A stretch of DNA of 52,900 nt from an uncultured Verrucomicrobia subdivision 3 bacterium (GCA_903835255.1 CAILMI010000025.1:1-52900); one strand, 5' to 3'; positions 1 to 8,788 are shown, numbered from the stretch's first letter. Numbers and translations are program-made. Notes: generated by a model from the sequence alone, not told the origin.

Positions 1-1
1 C

Positions 2-133
2 GCGGTGCGGCTGGAGGTGCGGGACTCCGGTCAGCCTTCGCTACGCTCCGGCCTCCCTGCGTCCCGCACCTCCAGCCGGGGAAACCGAACAACGAACAAT
101 AACCAACGAAGGGGACATTCTCTCGTGAGTTAA
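2..133 (+). pseudogene. Transposase C-terminus (partial, entering from the left edge)
   Basis: This is the last 43 codons of the same transposase frame as at 23003-24421, beginning AVRLEVRDSG. The two copies differ only at the extreme C-terminus: this one reads ...RRGHSLVS and the other ...RRGHF, because of the extra 26-bp end repeat here. The 5' part is missing only because the window begins here, so the gene may be intact in the genome. Confidence 0.85.
11..75. repeat. Palindromic element inside the IS, 15-bp perfect arms
   Basis: CTGGAGGTGCGGGAC at 11-25 is the perfect reverse complement of GTCCCGCACCTCCAG at 61-75, with a 35-base loop containing CCTTCGCTACGCTCCGGC. The identical structure is at 24308-24372. 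It lies inside the transposase reading frame, so it is translated as part of the C-terminal tail. Confidence 0.9.
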
Positions 134-392
134 CAAGGGGACATTTCTAAAGAGTTTTGACAGACTGGGGAAACAGCTAACCGCAAACCATGATCATAAT
201 ATAATATGCGAATGCTCCGAGAGACTAACGGAACACCGATAACATGGAGCGCTACCGCTACTGGTGATACCAAGGCACCAACGGTTGGGGGTTGGCCAAC
301 CGCCCGCCGGTTGGCTTTCAAGCCCGTCAAAGGCCAGCTCAAATTCTTTAAACCAAAATTATAGTCAACCTATCCCAGTCGGAAACGATTGG

Positions 393-2024
393 TTATTTAC
401 CTTTCACATCCGTTGCTGCCAGTTCCTGCATGGCTCGGATGGCTTTCAGTTCGCAGTTGAACCACATCGGGCCGGGGTTTTGCATGACCCAGGTTTGATA
501 GCGGCCCGGCGCTTTCTTGTTCGACTGCGTGTGCGTGAGCGTGCCGGCGAGGGCTCTGGCTTTTTCCAGATGCAGCCGGTCGCCGGTGGCGCGATACGCG
601 GCGAGATACATACGGATCAGTTTGGCGGAACTGGCATTGACGGGCGCGTAGCAGCGGTATTGCTCCAGCACGCAGGGCAGTAGCCAGGTCTTGGATTTCG
701 CGCCGGCCTCGCCATCGGGATTCTGCTCCTTGGGATTGGCAGTCGGCGGCTGTGCCCACATCACGAACTGGTCTTCGGCGAAACGAATCAGGTCGATGGC
801 GAGCGCGCGTTTCGCTGGATCGTTGGGGGCGGTTTGCAGCAGGTGGATGGCAAATGTTCCACCATCGTGTTTGGTAAGGTTTTCATGCGGCGGCAGCGGC
901 TTCACGTCCTCGAACTGCCCCTGCCAGTTCCAGGTGCGCACGGGATTTTGCATGATCCAGGCGATGGCTTTTTCGCGCATGGCGTCAAAGCGGGGATCGC
1001 CGGTCGCCGCACCGAGCTTGTCCAGAAACTCGATGACGAGCGTGGGGATGAGGATATTGTCGGCAATCGGCTCGCCGTCCTTGGGCGAGACGAACATCAG
1101 CCAGCTTCCGTCCGGCGATTGGAGTTTCGCGTAAGTCTCGGCGATGCGCACGGCGGCGTTGAGATATTTCGCGTCTTTCGTCGCGGCAAAAATTTCGAGG
1201 TAATACATTCCCGATTCCGCGCCGCCGAAGGTCATGTAACGGCTCGCGCCCATGTGACCGCCGAGCTTGTCACGGAACATCGTGGGGTGATACAGCGGCG
1301 GATGAAAGGCCCACACGTCTTTTTCCGTAAAGCTGATGCTCAAGAGATAGTCCGCCGCGCGGCGTGACGCTTTCAAAGCCTCTGCCGCATCGGCGGGCGG
1401 CGGCGTCTGTGTAGCGTAAGTGGCCAGCGCTGCGGCCGCGCCGCCGATGATTTTCGACGGGTAACGGTAGAGCGGAAATTTTTCATCCGGCACGCCGGTG
1501 GTAAACCAGCATTTCAAATCCGGCGAATGCACCAGCGCCTCAAGCGCGGTGCGCGCGCTGTCGCGCCAGGACATCGCGGCGGGCGGATATTCCTTGGCGA
1601 TCACGGCGGCGCGATGAAAAACCCGCGTCATGGGCTGGCCGACTGCAACGCCCTTGTCGTCCAAGCCCTGGACGGTGAGCTTCGCCTTGCCGGTGATGAG
1701 TTTCTCCCACACGGGCGAGAGCGGCGACCACGGCGTGGCGGCGGTGAACGAAAGCGGTTTGCCTTTCGCTGGCATGACGGTGAAACGATATGACTTCGCG
1801 CCGGTTACTTCCTTGAAGTCGAACGCGGGCGCATATTGGAATTGCACGGCCCAGGCGTTCCAGAACGGCTGCTGGCCGGGGACGCCGGGACGCACGGGGA
1901 TCGCCGTCTCCTGTAGTGCCTGCGCGCGGAGCTTGGGATCAATGGCCACCATCGGGCCGGATTTCGGAACTTCAGCGGCAAAGGCCGTGCCGCAGATGGC
2001 AGCGAGGAAAAGTAATTTTTTCAT
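393..2024 (-). CDS. Secreted alpha-helical barrel protein, glycosidase/lyase-like
   Basis: A protein of about 543 residues starting MKKLLFLAAICGTAFA, a clear Sec signal peptide, so export is expected; this start is chosen over an upstream in-frame extension that lacks signal-peptide character. Residues about 30-140 look like a beta-rich N-terminal domain (FRFTVMPAKGKPLSF region). From about 150 on there are repeated Trp/Tyr/Gly-rich helical stretches (MTFGGAESGMYYLEIFAATK, DGSWLMFVSP, KHDGGTFAIHLL), the pattern of alpha/alpha barrel polysaccharide lyases and unsaturated glucuronyl hydrolases. I cannot name the family or the catalytic residues. It is the last gene of a minus-strand run of sulfatases and rhamnosidase, which fits a role in trimming a sulfated, rhamnose-containing polysaccharide. 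Fold and role are inference. Confidence 0.7.
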   Translation of the reverse strand: MKKLLFLAAICGTAFAAEVPKSGPMVAIDPKLRAQALQETAIPVRPGVPGQQPFWNAWAVQFQYAPAFDFKEVTGAKSYRFTVMPAKGKPLSFTAATPWSPLSPVWEKLITGKAKLTVQGLDDKGVAVGQPMTRVFHRAAVIAKEYPPAAMSWRDSARTALEALVHSPDLKCWFTTGVPDEKFPLYRYPSKIIGGAAAALATYATQTPPPADAAEALKASRRAADYLLSISFTEKDVWAFHPPLYHPTMFRDKLGGHMGASRYMTFGGAESGMYYLEIFAATKDAKYLNAAVRIAETYAKLQSPDGSWLMFVSPKDGEPIADNILIPTLVIEFLDKLGAATGDPRFDAMREKAIAWIMQNPVRTWNWQGQFEDVKPLPPHENLTKHDGGTFAIHLLQTAPNDPAKRALAIDLIRFAEDQFVMWAQPPTANPKEQNPDGEAGAKSKTWLLPCVLEQYRCYAPVNASSAKLIRMYLAAYRATGDRLHLEKARALAGTLTHTQSNKKAPGRYQTWVMQNPGPMWFNCELKAIRAMQELAATDVKGK

Positions 2025-2204
2025 AAAATGGAATGTCAGATTTGGGGAACCTCCGAAAACCACTTTTCGGGGTTGGGTTGTTGGTAATGGTTCCGTTTTT
2101 GGTGTGGCTGGTTCTATGGGGACTCCTTTTGCCGGTGTTTATTTGACGATTATTCGTTCGTGGTTGATTGGTTTTCGGTTGTTTCTGGTTTTAATCTTCG
2201 TTTT

Positions 2205-2522
2205 TCAGGCGGCGATCCGGGGCAGCAGCTTCAACCGCACGATTTGTTCGTAACGGGCCAGGTTGTAAATCAGGTTGATCAGGCCAATCGCCGCCGCGTT
2301 GCGCCGCCGCCCAATGTAGCGCAGGTAAAATCCTTTCATGGACTGGCTCATGAAACCGAAGACGTGTTCGATCCGCGCCCGAATCTTTGACTTCTTCCGG
2401 TTGCTTTCTTTCTGCGCGTCGCTCAACGGGCGGTTGCGATACGCCCGCTCATGGATGTCCGTCGTGATGGGGGCGGCGGAAAGGGTGAAAGCGCCGAGCA
2501 GAATGGCGAATAATTGTTTCAT
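2205..2522 (-). pseudogene. Chimeric frame: signal peptide joined to an IS5-family transposase C-terminus
   Basis: Residues 1-21 (MKQLFAILLGAFTLSAAP...) are a typical Sec signal peptide. From about residue 22 (position 2459) the frame becomes the C-terminal end of an IS5-type DDE transposase: IHERAYRNRPLSDAQK, the RARIEHVFGF motif holding the catalytic Glu region, then IGLINLIYNLARYEQIVRL. The N-terminal two thirds of the transposase are absent. The simplest reading is that an IS5-type insertion and later deletion removed a secreted-protein gene (first gene after the 2586-4175 sulfatase) and left its first codons fused in frame to the transposase end. It is probably not functional, though the fused frame is open. 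Confidence 0.8.
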
Positions 2523-2585
2523 GGCTCTGTTTGTGAAGTGTTGTTGGGAGAATGATTTTGTTGAGGGTGTTTACTTATTTTCATT

Positions 2586-4175
2586 TTAGTGCCCATTGGG
2601 ATCCGGTAGTAATTTGACCCCGTCTGGCGGCTGCAATCCCAGATACTGCTCATACCATGGGGCTTCCTGCACATTGAGGGCGCGATCCGGCAGGCCCGGC
2701 GGCTTCATTTGTTTCGACCACGCTGCCAACTCCGCCCGCAATCGCTTCGCTATGTCCGGATGGGCATCAATCAGGTTGCGCTTTTCGTGTTCATCCGTGG
2801 AAAGGTCGAAAAGAAACTGTCCGAAGTTGCCAGCCTGTAGATATTTCCACTGGCCCGAACGCACCGCCGCTTGGTTCCAAAACCGCCAGAACAGCGATCC
2901 GTGCGGCGCGGCGGTTTTCTTGCCCGCCAGAAACGGGATGAGATCAACGCCGTCCAGTTTGCCATCGGGCGGCCATCCGGCCACCGCAACGGCTGTTGCG
3001 GCAATGTCGAGCAAGCTGACTGGTTGCGCGTAAACCCTTCCCGCCGGCAGCACGCCTGGCCAATGCACCACAAACGGCACGCGAATGCCACCCTCGGTGA
3101 GCATGCCCTTTTCACCAATCCACGGGTCATTGAGGGAGCCGTCCCACCCGCGCATGTCGGTGTTGTTCACCCGCGCGTCGCGTTTGTGCTGCAGCGGCGC
3201 GCCGTTGTCGCTGGTGTAGAAAATCAGCGTATTGGTTTCCAGCCCGTATTCGCGGAGACGTGCCATGACCTTGCCCACGCCATCGTCGATCGCGGACTGC
3301 ATCGCCAGCGCGTAGCGGCGGCGTTCGGGCATCGGCCCCGGAAAACGGTCGAGATATTTTGCGGGCGCATCGAGTGGTGTGTGCGGTGCCATGTAGGCGA
3401 GGTAGAGAAAGAACGGACGCGATTTGTTCCGTTCAAGAAAGGCCAAAGCCGCATCGGTTTTCACGTCAATCCGATATTGCCCTTTTGTGTCTACCCACTC
3501 ACCGGATGCTTTGAGCGGTTGGCCGTCCAACCCGAAATTTGCCCAGTAATGCTGCAGTTCGCCCTGAAAATATTCCTGAAATCCCCGCTTCCCCGCCGAG
3601 TAGGTAATCAGAGCTGATAGCGGAATGCGGATTTCGTTCAGCGGCTTGCCGGCCATGTCCGGCAGATTTTTCGCGATCCACTTGGCGGAAAGCGGATTGG
3701 GATCGAGATGCCATTTGCCGACCATGCCGCACTGGTAACCGGCTTCCTGTAGGCGGTTGGCGAGGGTGGTTTCCGCCAGCGGCAATGGACAATCAGGAAT
3801 CGTATCGAAACCAAAACGTTGCTGGTAGCGACCAGTAAGCAAGCCAGCCCGCGAAGGACTGCATTGGGGCGCGGTGTCATATCCCGCCGTGCAACGCACT
3901 CCGCCCGCCGCCAGCGCGTCCAGGTTCGGTGTTCGGATGTCTTTCACCTGTCCTTGCACACCGAGGTCGGCATAACCCTGATCGTCGGCTAGGATGACAA
4001 TGATGTTAGGTTTTGCGGCAGTGGCAAAGTTGTTTACCTGCACTGAGCGAACCTGATTGCAAAAGGTCAGTAACCCACGCCTCGGACACGCCAGGGTCGC
4101 AGTGATTGCAGGCTTGTCTTCGGCATATGCGAGCATCGCCATGAATACGAAGAGAACCAGTTTGCCTTTCATCAT
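2586..4175 (-). CDS. Secreted sulfatase (S1 family, CSPSR type)
   Basis: A sulfatase of 529 residues. A signal peptide (MMKGKLVLFVFMAMLAYA) precedes the alkaline-phosphatase-fold start PNIIVILADDQGYADLG with the metal-binding Asp pair. The formylglycine motif is CSPSRAGLLTGRY with Cys105 as the residue to be converted. GKWHLDPN, APHTPL and YTSDNGAP carry the further usual active-site and metal ligands. Length is normal. It should hydrolyse sulfate esters outside the cytoplasm. Its start codon overlaps the stop of the upstream sulfatase by 4 bases (ATGA), so the two are translationally coupled. Residues 19-53 form an unusual spacer between signal peptide and catalytic domain. The sugar substrate cannot be told from sequence; the neighbouring rhamnosidase suggests a sulfated rhamnan- or ulvan-like polymer. 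Confidence 0.93.
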   Translation of the reverse strand: MMKGKLVLFVFMAMLAYAEDKPAITATLACPRRGLLTFCNQVRSVQVNNFATAAKPNIIVILADDQGYADLGVQGQVKDIRTPNLDALAAGGVRCTAGYDTAPQCSPSRAGLLTGRYQQRFGFDTIPDCPLPLAETTLANRLQEAGYQCGMVGKWHLDPNPLSAKWIAKNLPDMAGKPLNEIRIPLSALITYSAGKRGFQEYFQGELQHYWANFGLDGQPLKASGEWVDTKGQYRIDVKTDAALAFLERNKSRPFFLYLAYMAPHTPLDAPAKYLDRFPGPMPERRRYALAMQSAIDDGVGKVMARLREYGLETNTLIFYTSDNGAPLQHKRDARVNNTDMRGWDGSLNDPWIGEKGMLTEGGIRVPFVVHWPGVLPAGRVYAQPVSLLDIAATAVAVAGWPPDGKLDGVDLIPFLAGKKTAAPHGSLFWRFWNQAAVRSGQWKYLQAGNFGQFLFDLSTDEHEKRNLIDAHPDIAKRLRAELAAWSKQMKPPGLPDRALNVQEAPWYEQYLGLQPPDGVKLLPDPNGH

Positions 4176-5581
4176 TGTAACTCTTCCCGGTGTTTCTCCC
4201 AGCGTGCCCGAAGTTGTGCGAGCGTGTTCGCGTGTTCAGGATCAGCGACTAGATTGTGCCCCTCAAGCGAATCCGTCTTGAGATCGTAAAGTTCCTCGAT
4301 CAGAGGTTTCTCGTCCACCCAGCGAATATAAGACCAGCGTTCGGTTCGCACGCCCTCGCTCGGTGGAATGATGTCTGGCGCAAAATGGTGTTCGTAGAAA
4401 AACTCCGTGCGCCAGTCTGCAGGATGCTGGTTCTCAACGAATGGAATTAGACTTCGCCCCTGCATCCCGTCCGTCGGCGGCAAGCCGGCTAGGGCCAGCA
4501 GCGTCGGCGCAAAATCAATGTTCAGCGTCATCGCGGTTTCGCGCCGGCCACGGATGGCCGCCGGTTCACGCGGATCGAAAATGATCAGCGGGTCGCGCAC
4601 GCCTTCTTCATACATGAAAAACTTGTCCGACAGCTCGCGGTCGCCGAGGAAATAGCCGTTGTCGGAGGTGTAGATGACCACGGTGTTGCTCGCCAGTCCG
4701 CGCTGCACCAGTTCCGCCATGATGCGACCCACTTCGCGGTCAATGCCGGAGACGAGGCGATAATAATTTTTTACGCTGATCTCGTAATGTTCCGGTGTGT
4801 CGAAGCGCCACAGCCAGCGGCGATGCCCCTCGGAATTTTGGACGGACTTGGGCAGCTTGGCAAAAAAATTGGCGTTGTCCGTCGCCGGTTCAGGAATCAG
4901 GGTCTCGGAATAAAGCGACAGGTCGCGGTCGTCGGGCTGGTATTGTTCGAGGTGCGGCATCGTGTCGCGCGCGTGTGGCGCGGTGAAACTGATCGAGAGG
5001 CAGAACGGCTGGTTGGTGGGGGTGCTGCCGATAAATTCCAGCGCGTCCTCGCCAAACTTTTTCGTCTCGTGCGTCCGGTTCGGGTCTTTCGGATCGATGA
5101 AATATTTTCCGCCCTGGCCGGGAACGCCGCGCCAGTAATCGAACTTGTCGGCCATCGCTTTCACCGCCGGGTCATTGCCCACGCCGAACTTGCCGATGAA
5201 GCCGGTGCGATAACCATTTCGCCGCAGCAGCGCCGGATACGTCTCCGCCCATTGTTCACTGGTGAATGGCTTGGTGAAATTTTCGATCCCGTGCCGCCGC
5301 ATGTATTGGCCTGAAAAAATGGACGCGCGACTGCAACAGCAAATTGACGTGGTGACGAAATGGTTTTGGAACAACACGCCCGCCCGCGCGAGCCGGTCAA
5401 TGTTCGGCGTCACGATGTTGGTGTCGTCCATACAGCCCAGCGTGTTCCACTTCTGGTCGTCAGTGAGGATGAACAGGATGTTTGGTTTGCCGGAGGCGAA
5501 GGATTTTTGGGTCTCTGCCGAACAAATCTGGCTGGAAAAAACCAGCAGGGTGGCGAGCCCCAGAAAGGATTCCTTGTTCAT
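4172..5581 (-). CDS. Secreted sulfatase with CCCSR active-site variant
   Basis: About 469 residues from MNKESFLGLATLLVFSSQICSA, a signal peptide; an in-frame start 24 bases upstream (5605) is possible and neither has a clear Shine-Dalgarno. The sulfatase core is plain: PNILFILTDDQKWNTLG, GKFGVGNDP, TAPHARDTMP and YTSDNGYFLGD. The formylglycine motif reads SICCCSRASIFSGQ, so the usual Pro of C-x-P-S-R is a Cys (Cys81 the likely formylglycine, Cys83 at the Pro position). The protein resembles the iduronate-2-sulfatase/choline-sulfatase side of the family. It overlaps the next sulfatase by 4 bases. A short IS5 fragment and a dead rhaA lie just upstream, so its original promoter context is disturbed. 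Confidence 0.92.
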   Translation of the reverse strand: MNKESFLGLATLLVFSSQICSAETQKSFASGKPNILFILTDDQKWNTLGCMDDTNIVTPNIDRLARAGVLFQNHFVTTSICCCSRASIFSGQYMRRHGIENFTKPFTSEQWAETYPALLRRNGYRTGFIGKFGVGNDPAVKAMADKFDYWRGVPGQGGKYFIDPKDPNRTHETKKFGEDALEFIGSTPTNQPFCLSISFTAPHARDTMPHLEQYQPDDRDLSLYSETLIPEPATDNANFFAKLPKSVQNSEGHRRWLWRFDTPEHYEISVKNYYRLVSGIDREVGRIMAELVQRGLASNTVVIYTSDNGYFLGDRELSDKFFMYEEGVRDPLIIFDPREPAAIRGRRETAMTLNIDFAPTLLALAGLPPTDGMQGRSLIPFVENQHPADWRTEFFYEHHFAPDIIPPSEGVRTERWSYIRWVDEKPLIEELYDLKTDSLEGHNLVADPEHANTLAQLRARWEKHREELQ

Positions 5582-5638
5582 GGCGTGCATGTCATTACGA
5601 GACAATTCAATCGACCCATCCGTCGGATTTGGGCGAGA

Positions 5639-5693
5639 TTGTAAATCAGGTTGATCAGGCCAATCGCCGCCGCGTTGCGCCGCCGCCCAATGT
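5639..5693 (-). repeat. 55-bp fragment of the IS5-type transposase gene
   Basis: This stretch repeats 2264-2318 almost exactly (TTGTAAATCAGGTTGATCAG onward) and encodes the same peptide, IGRRRNAAAIGLINLIYN, on the minus strand. It is only a fragment: homology begins and ends abruptly, with no transposon ends. It sits exactly between the upstream end of a sulfatase gene and the broken end of rhaA, so it marks a deletion junction. Confidence 0.85.
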
Positions 5694-5846
5694 GCGTGCC
5701 TTGCCTAGATAATTGCCGGTAACGGCGAGGCCGTTCCCCAGCGCGCCGCCGGCATTTTCAAAGCCGCCCACGTCCACGCCAAGAGCAGCATAGCGTTCTT
5801 GGGCTGCTTGGTAGTTTTTTTGAATGGTAAGGTTTGGTCTTGTCAT
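5691..5846 (-). pseudogene. rhaA: L-rhamnose isomerase remnant with internal deletion
   Basis: The frame starting at 5846 reads MTRPNLTIQKNYQAAQERYA, then ALGVDV and GGFENAGGALGNGLAVTG, then NYLGKAR. It matches the beginning of RhaA as I remember it (E. coli: ...KQRFAAVGIDV, about 22 residues, then SGFENPEGSLTGGIQATG). The 22-residue piece with the CWQGDD motif is missing, removed in frame between two copies of GACGTG (GVDV and DDV). After KAR the gene is cut off by the 55-bp IS5 fragment. Only about 50 of some 420 residues remain, so it is dead. It begins 5 bases after the rhamnosidase stop, showing that rhamnosidase and rhamnose isomerase once formed an operon. Confidence 0.75.
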
Positions 5847-5851
5847 ATTAT

Positions 5852-8788
5852 TTATGGTTTATGTGGCATGGTGGAGGAAAAATGGTATTCGCCTGATTCA
5901 ACAGCCAACACAGTGCAACAGCCCTCCATTCGGAGCAGCCGGACATTTTTTACTTTCGCCAATGGTTTGCCGTCCTCCAAAATTACATTCGGATCAGATG
6001 TCGGCAGATAAATAGTCGCCGTCGTGTTCGCGGGAATCTTCGTCTCCAGTTCGAAGCGACCATTTTTCAAGCGCCAGTTGCTTGTGATGCGCCCGTGGAT
6101 GGAATCGTAGTGCGCCTTCACCCAGTTAATCGGCGTGTGATCAGGATTGCTGCCGGGTGTCGGTGGATGCGGATTGATAATAATTTTTCCGTAGCCCGGC
6201 CCGTCGGATTGAATACCCGCAAGCTGGCCGAGCATCCATTCGCACACTGCGCCGAAGGAATAGTGCGCAAAGGAATTCATCCCCGCATTCTGCTTGCCGT
6301 CCATGCCGCCGAAGCCGTGCGCCTTGGTATAGCTGTCCCAGTGTTCCCAGATCGTCGTCGCGCCCTGGTCCACTTCGTAGCCCCACGACGGAAATTTGCG
6401 GCTCTGAAAATGTTTCACCGCCAGATCATTCTCGCCCACGCTCGTCAACACCGGCAGCAGCGGCCGCGTGCCGAGGAAGCCGGTCGTCATGCCGGAATTC
6501 TCGGCGTTCTCGCCGGAGCGCAACTTATCCGCCAGAATTTCCCCCGACTTCACCCGGAGATCGGCGGGAATCAAATCCATGAACAACGACAGGGCGTAGG
6601 CTGTCTGCGTATCCACCGCGAGTGAGCCGTCGGGTCGCACATATTTCTGATTGAACGCCATCTTGATGTTGGCAAACAATTCGCGATATTCGGCGGCTTC
6701 CTTTTCTTTGCCGATGGCCTGCGCCATGTCCGCCATAAGCTTCGTGGAATAGGCAAAATAGACCGTATCCACAAAGTCCAGCGGCGTTTTGCCGCCGAAC
6801 GACAGCCAGTCGCCCCAGTCGTTGCCGTGAACGATGCCGAGAAAATTCGTGCTCGTGCTTTTGCGCCAGTCCATGAACTTCACCATGAACGGCCAGCAAC
6901 GCTCCACGATCCGCGTGTCGCCGTAGGCCTGCCAGATCGTCCACGGGCAGATGATGCCCGCGTCGCACCACGCCGTGCCAAAATCTAGGCTGTGCTGGAA
7001 CGGATACGGTGCGTAGCCGGGGAACGTGCCGCTGGGCCGTTGCGCTTCCATGACTTCACGCAGCCACTTCGTATAAAACGCCGCCACATCCGCATTGAGC
7101 GTGGCGCAGTGGACATAAATCTGCGCGTCGCCCAGCCAGCCAAATCGCTCGTCGCGTTGCGGGCAATCCGTCGGCAAATCCAGAAAATTTGCACGCTGTG
7201 TCCACACGATGTTTTTGAACAGCCGGTTCGCCATCGGATCGCTGCACTCAAAACCGCTCGTCAACGGCGTGTCGCTGTGCAACACAATTCCGGTGATGGC
7301 GTCCTTGTCCGGCTGGCCGGGGAAGCCGGTGACTTCGACGTATTGAAATCCATGAAACGTGAAGCGCGGAGTCCATTCCTCGCCGTGTTTGTCCCCGCGC
7401 AAGATGTAAAAGTCCGTCGCGCGCGCCCTGCGCAGATTCTCCGTCATCAAGCTTCCGTCGGGATGCAGCATCTCGCCGTAGCGCAGCTGGACCGCCGTGC
7501 CCGCCGGTCCTTTAACTTTCAATCGCACCACCCCGGCGAAATTCTGGCCGAGGTTAAAAATGTAAGTGCCGTTCGTCGGTGACGTGATCGCAACTGGTTT
7601 GATTTCCTCAATCGGGCGCACCGGCAATCCGGGAAACGCTTCTAGTTTGGGCGGACGCTGGAATCCGAGATCCACCGGATGACCTGAAATTATGGGCGCG
7701 GTGTCAGCATTGGTTGGATTCTGACTTTCGTAAAACATCGCCGGCACGCGGCCATTTTCGGAAGCGAGAATGGCCGGGTTCCATTTTGCCTCGTCAAATC
7801 CAAACTTGCTCCAATCAGGCGTTTCCTTGCGTGCGTCGTAATATTCGCCCATGAGAAAATCACCTTCGCGGACGGGCCCGTCGCCGGTTTCCTTCCAGGA
7901 TTTATCCGTCGGAATGATTTCATGTGAGCCGTCGGTGTATTCGATTTCGAGTTGCGCCATCAGCGCGGGCGTTTTGCCGTAGATGTAGCGGCCGATTTTT
8001 TCCGTGCCGGAGCCAACGCACAACCCGAAACCGACGTAGCCGGAATACCAACCGTCGGCAACCCACGCGCCGAGGGTGTTGTCGCCGTGCTTCACAAGCG
8101 GTGTTACGTCGTAGGTGTTGTAGTAGGCGCGCTGGTGATAATCCGTCCAGCCTGGCGTGAAGAAAGCGTCGCCGACGCGCACGCCATTGAGATAAAGTTC
8201 GTAAATGCCCAGCGCAGTGGCATAAATCATCGCGCGCCTCACCGTTTTTGGCGCGGCGAAATCCCTACGATACTGCCGCGCGGACGGCAGAAACAAATTG
8301 GCCGCATCCTTCCAAACCGGCGTCCTGTCTTGGAATGAAATATAATCCGTCTGCCAATCCTCCGGCGTGAGCAAACCCATCGCCCACGAAGCCGGCTTGC
8401 TCCAGCGCGTTTTGCCATCGTTGTCCCAGATGCAGACTTTCCAGTAACATTGCTGCCTCGACGCCAGCGTTTTGCCGGCATAGGCGATATTAACCGATTC
8501 GCCGCTGGCGACTTTACCACTGTCCCAGAGGTCGCCGCGATCTTTCGCCAGAAATATCGGCGATGAGGCGACGAGGATTTGATAGGCCGTTTGTTTTTGC
8601 CCGCGCTCGCCGGACTCGGCGCGCCACGTCAGGCGCGGCTGCGCCTCGTCAATGCCCAGCGGATTGACGCGATATTCGCAACGCGGCGAAACCGGCAGTA
8701 AACTCGCGCCACACATCTGCGGTGCGTATAGAAGCACCACCTGCATCGCAACGGTAATAATCAGTTTATTCATAATCAGTTTATTCAT
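5852..8788 (-). CDS. Secreted alpha-L-rhamnosidase (GH78)
   Basis: About 978 residues from MNKLIMNKLIITVAMQVVLL, a signal peptide. Order as in GH78 enzymes: N-terminal beta domains (CEYRVNPLGIDEAQPRLTW; YELYLNGVRVGDAFFTPGWT), then the catalytic (alpha/alpha)6 barrel with LPTDCPQRDERFGWLGDAQI (acidic residues of the active site), WCDAGIICPWTIW and GYEVDQGATTIWEHWDS (the WEHW glutamate), then a C-terminal beta domain. It cleaves terminal alpha-L-rhamnose from polysaccharides or glycosides outside the cytoplasm. The first codons are duplicated (15-bp tandem repeat), giving two equivalent ATGs at 8788 and 8773. Liberated rhamnose would normally go to RhaA, whose gene just downstream is a remnant, so a second rhamnose pathway elsewhere would be needed. 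Confidence 0.93.
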   Translation of the reverse strand: MNKLIMNKLIITVAMQVVLLYAPQMCGASLLPVSPRCEYRVNPLGIDEAQPRLTWRAESGERGQKQTAYQILVASSPIFLAKDRGDLWDSGKVASGESVNIAYAGKTLASRQQCYWKVCIWDNDGKTRWSKPASWAMGLLTPEDWQTDYISFQDRTPVWKDAANLFLPSARQYRRDFAAPKTVRRAMIYATALGIYELYLNGVRVGDAFFTPGWTDYHQRAYYNTYDVTPLVKHGDNTLGAWVADGWYSGYVGFGLCVGSGTEKIGRYIYGKTPALMAQLEIEYTDGSHEIIPTDKSWKETGDGPVREGDFLMGEYYDARKETPDWSKFGFDEAKWNPAILASENGRVPAMFYESQNPTNADTAPIISGHPVDLGFQRPPKLEAFPGLPVRPIEEIKPVAITSPTNGTYIFNLGQNFAGVVRLKVKGPAGTAVQLRYGEMLHPDGSLMTENLRRARATDFYILRGDKHGEEWTPRFTFHGFQYVEVTGFPGQPDKDAITGIVLHSDTPLTSGFECSDPMANRLFKNIVWTQRANFLDLPTDCPQRDERFGWLGDAQIYVHCATLNADVAAFYTKWLREVMEAQRPSGTFPGYAPYPFQHSLDFGTAWCDAGIICPWTIWQAYGDTRIVERCWPFMVKFMDWRKSTSTNFLGIVHGNDWGDWLSFGGKTPLDFVDTVYFAYSTKLMADMAQAIGKEKEAAEYRELFANIKMAFNQKYVRPDGSLAVDTQTAYALSLFMDLIPADLRVKSGEILADKLRSGENAENSGMTTGFLGTRPLLPVLTSVGENDLAVKHFQSRKFPSWGYEVDQGATTIWEHWDSYTKAHGFGGMDGKQNAGMNSFAHYSFGAVCEWMLGQLAGIQSDGPGYGKIIINPHPPTPGSNPDHTPINWVKAHYDSIHGRITSNWRLKNGRFELETKIPANTTATIYLPTSDPNVILEDGKPLAKVKNVRLLRMEGCCTVLAVESGEYHFSSTMPHKP
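8758..8787. repeat. 15-bp tandem duplication at the rhamnosidase start codon
   Basis: TAATCAGTTTATTCA occurs twice head to tail (8758-8772 and 8773-8787). On the minus strand this duplicates ATG AAT AAA CTG ATT, so the signal peptide begins MNKLIMNKLI. The repeat keeps the frame and provides two start codons. Confidence 0.95.

Larger units (their letters stand above)
1..163 (+). mobile_element. Right end of an IS copy (ISNCY/IS1202-like), cut by the window edge
   Basis: Bases 1-119 are identical to 24298-24416, the 3' part of the complete insertion sequence at 22917-24434, and both copies close with the same ending (TTTCTAAAGAGTTTTGACAG). Here the ending holds two GGGGACATT blocks 26 bp apart (112-120 and 138-146), while the other copy has only one. 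The ends therefore carry repeated transposase-binding-type sites, and the right-hand copy has lost one by recombination or slippage. The copy points the same way as the one at 22.9 kb, so the two bracket a 22.7-kb segment. No target-site duplication can be tested because the left half lies outside the window. Confidence 0.9.
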
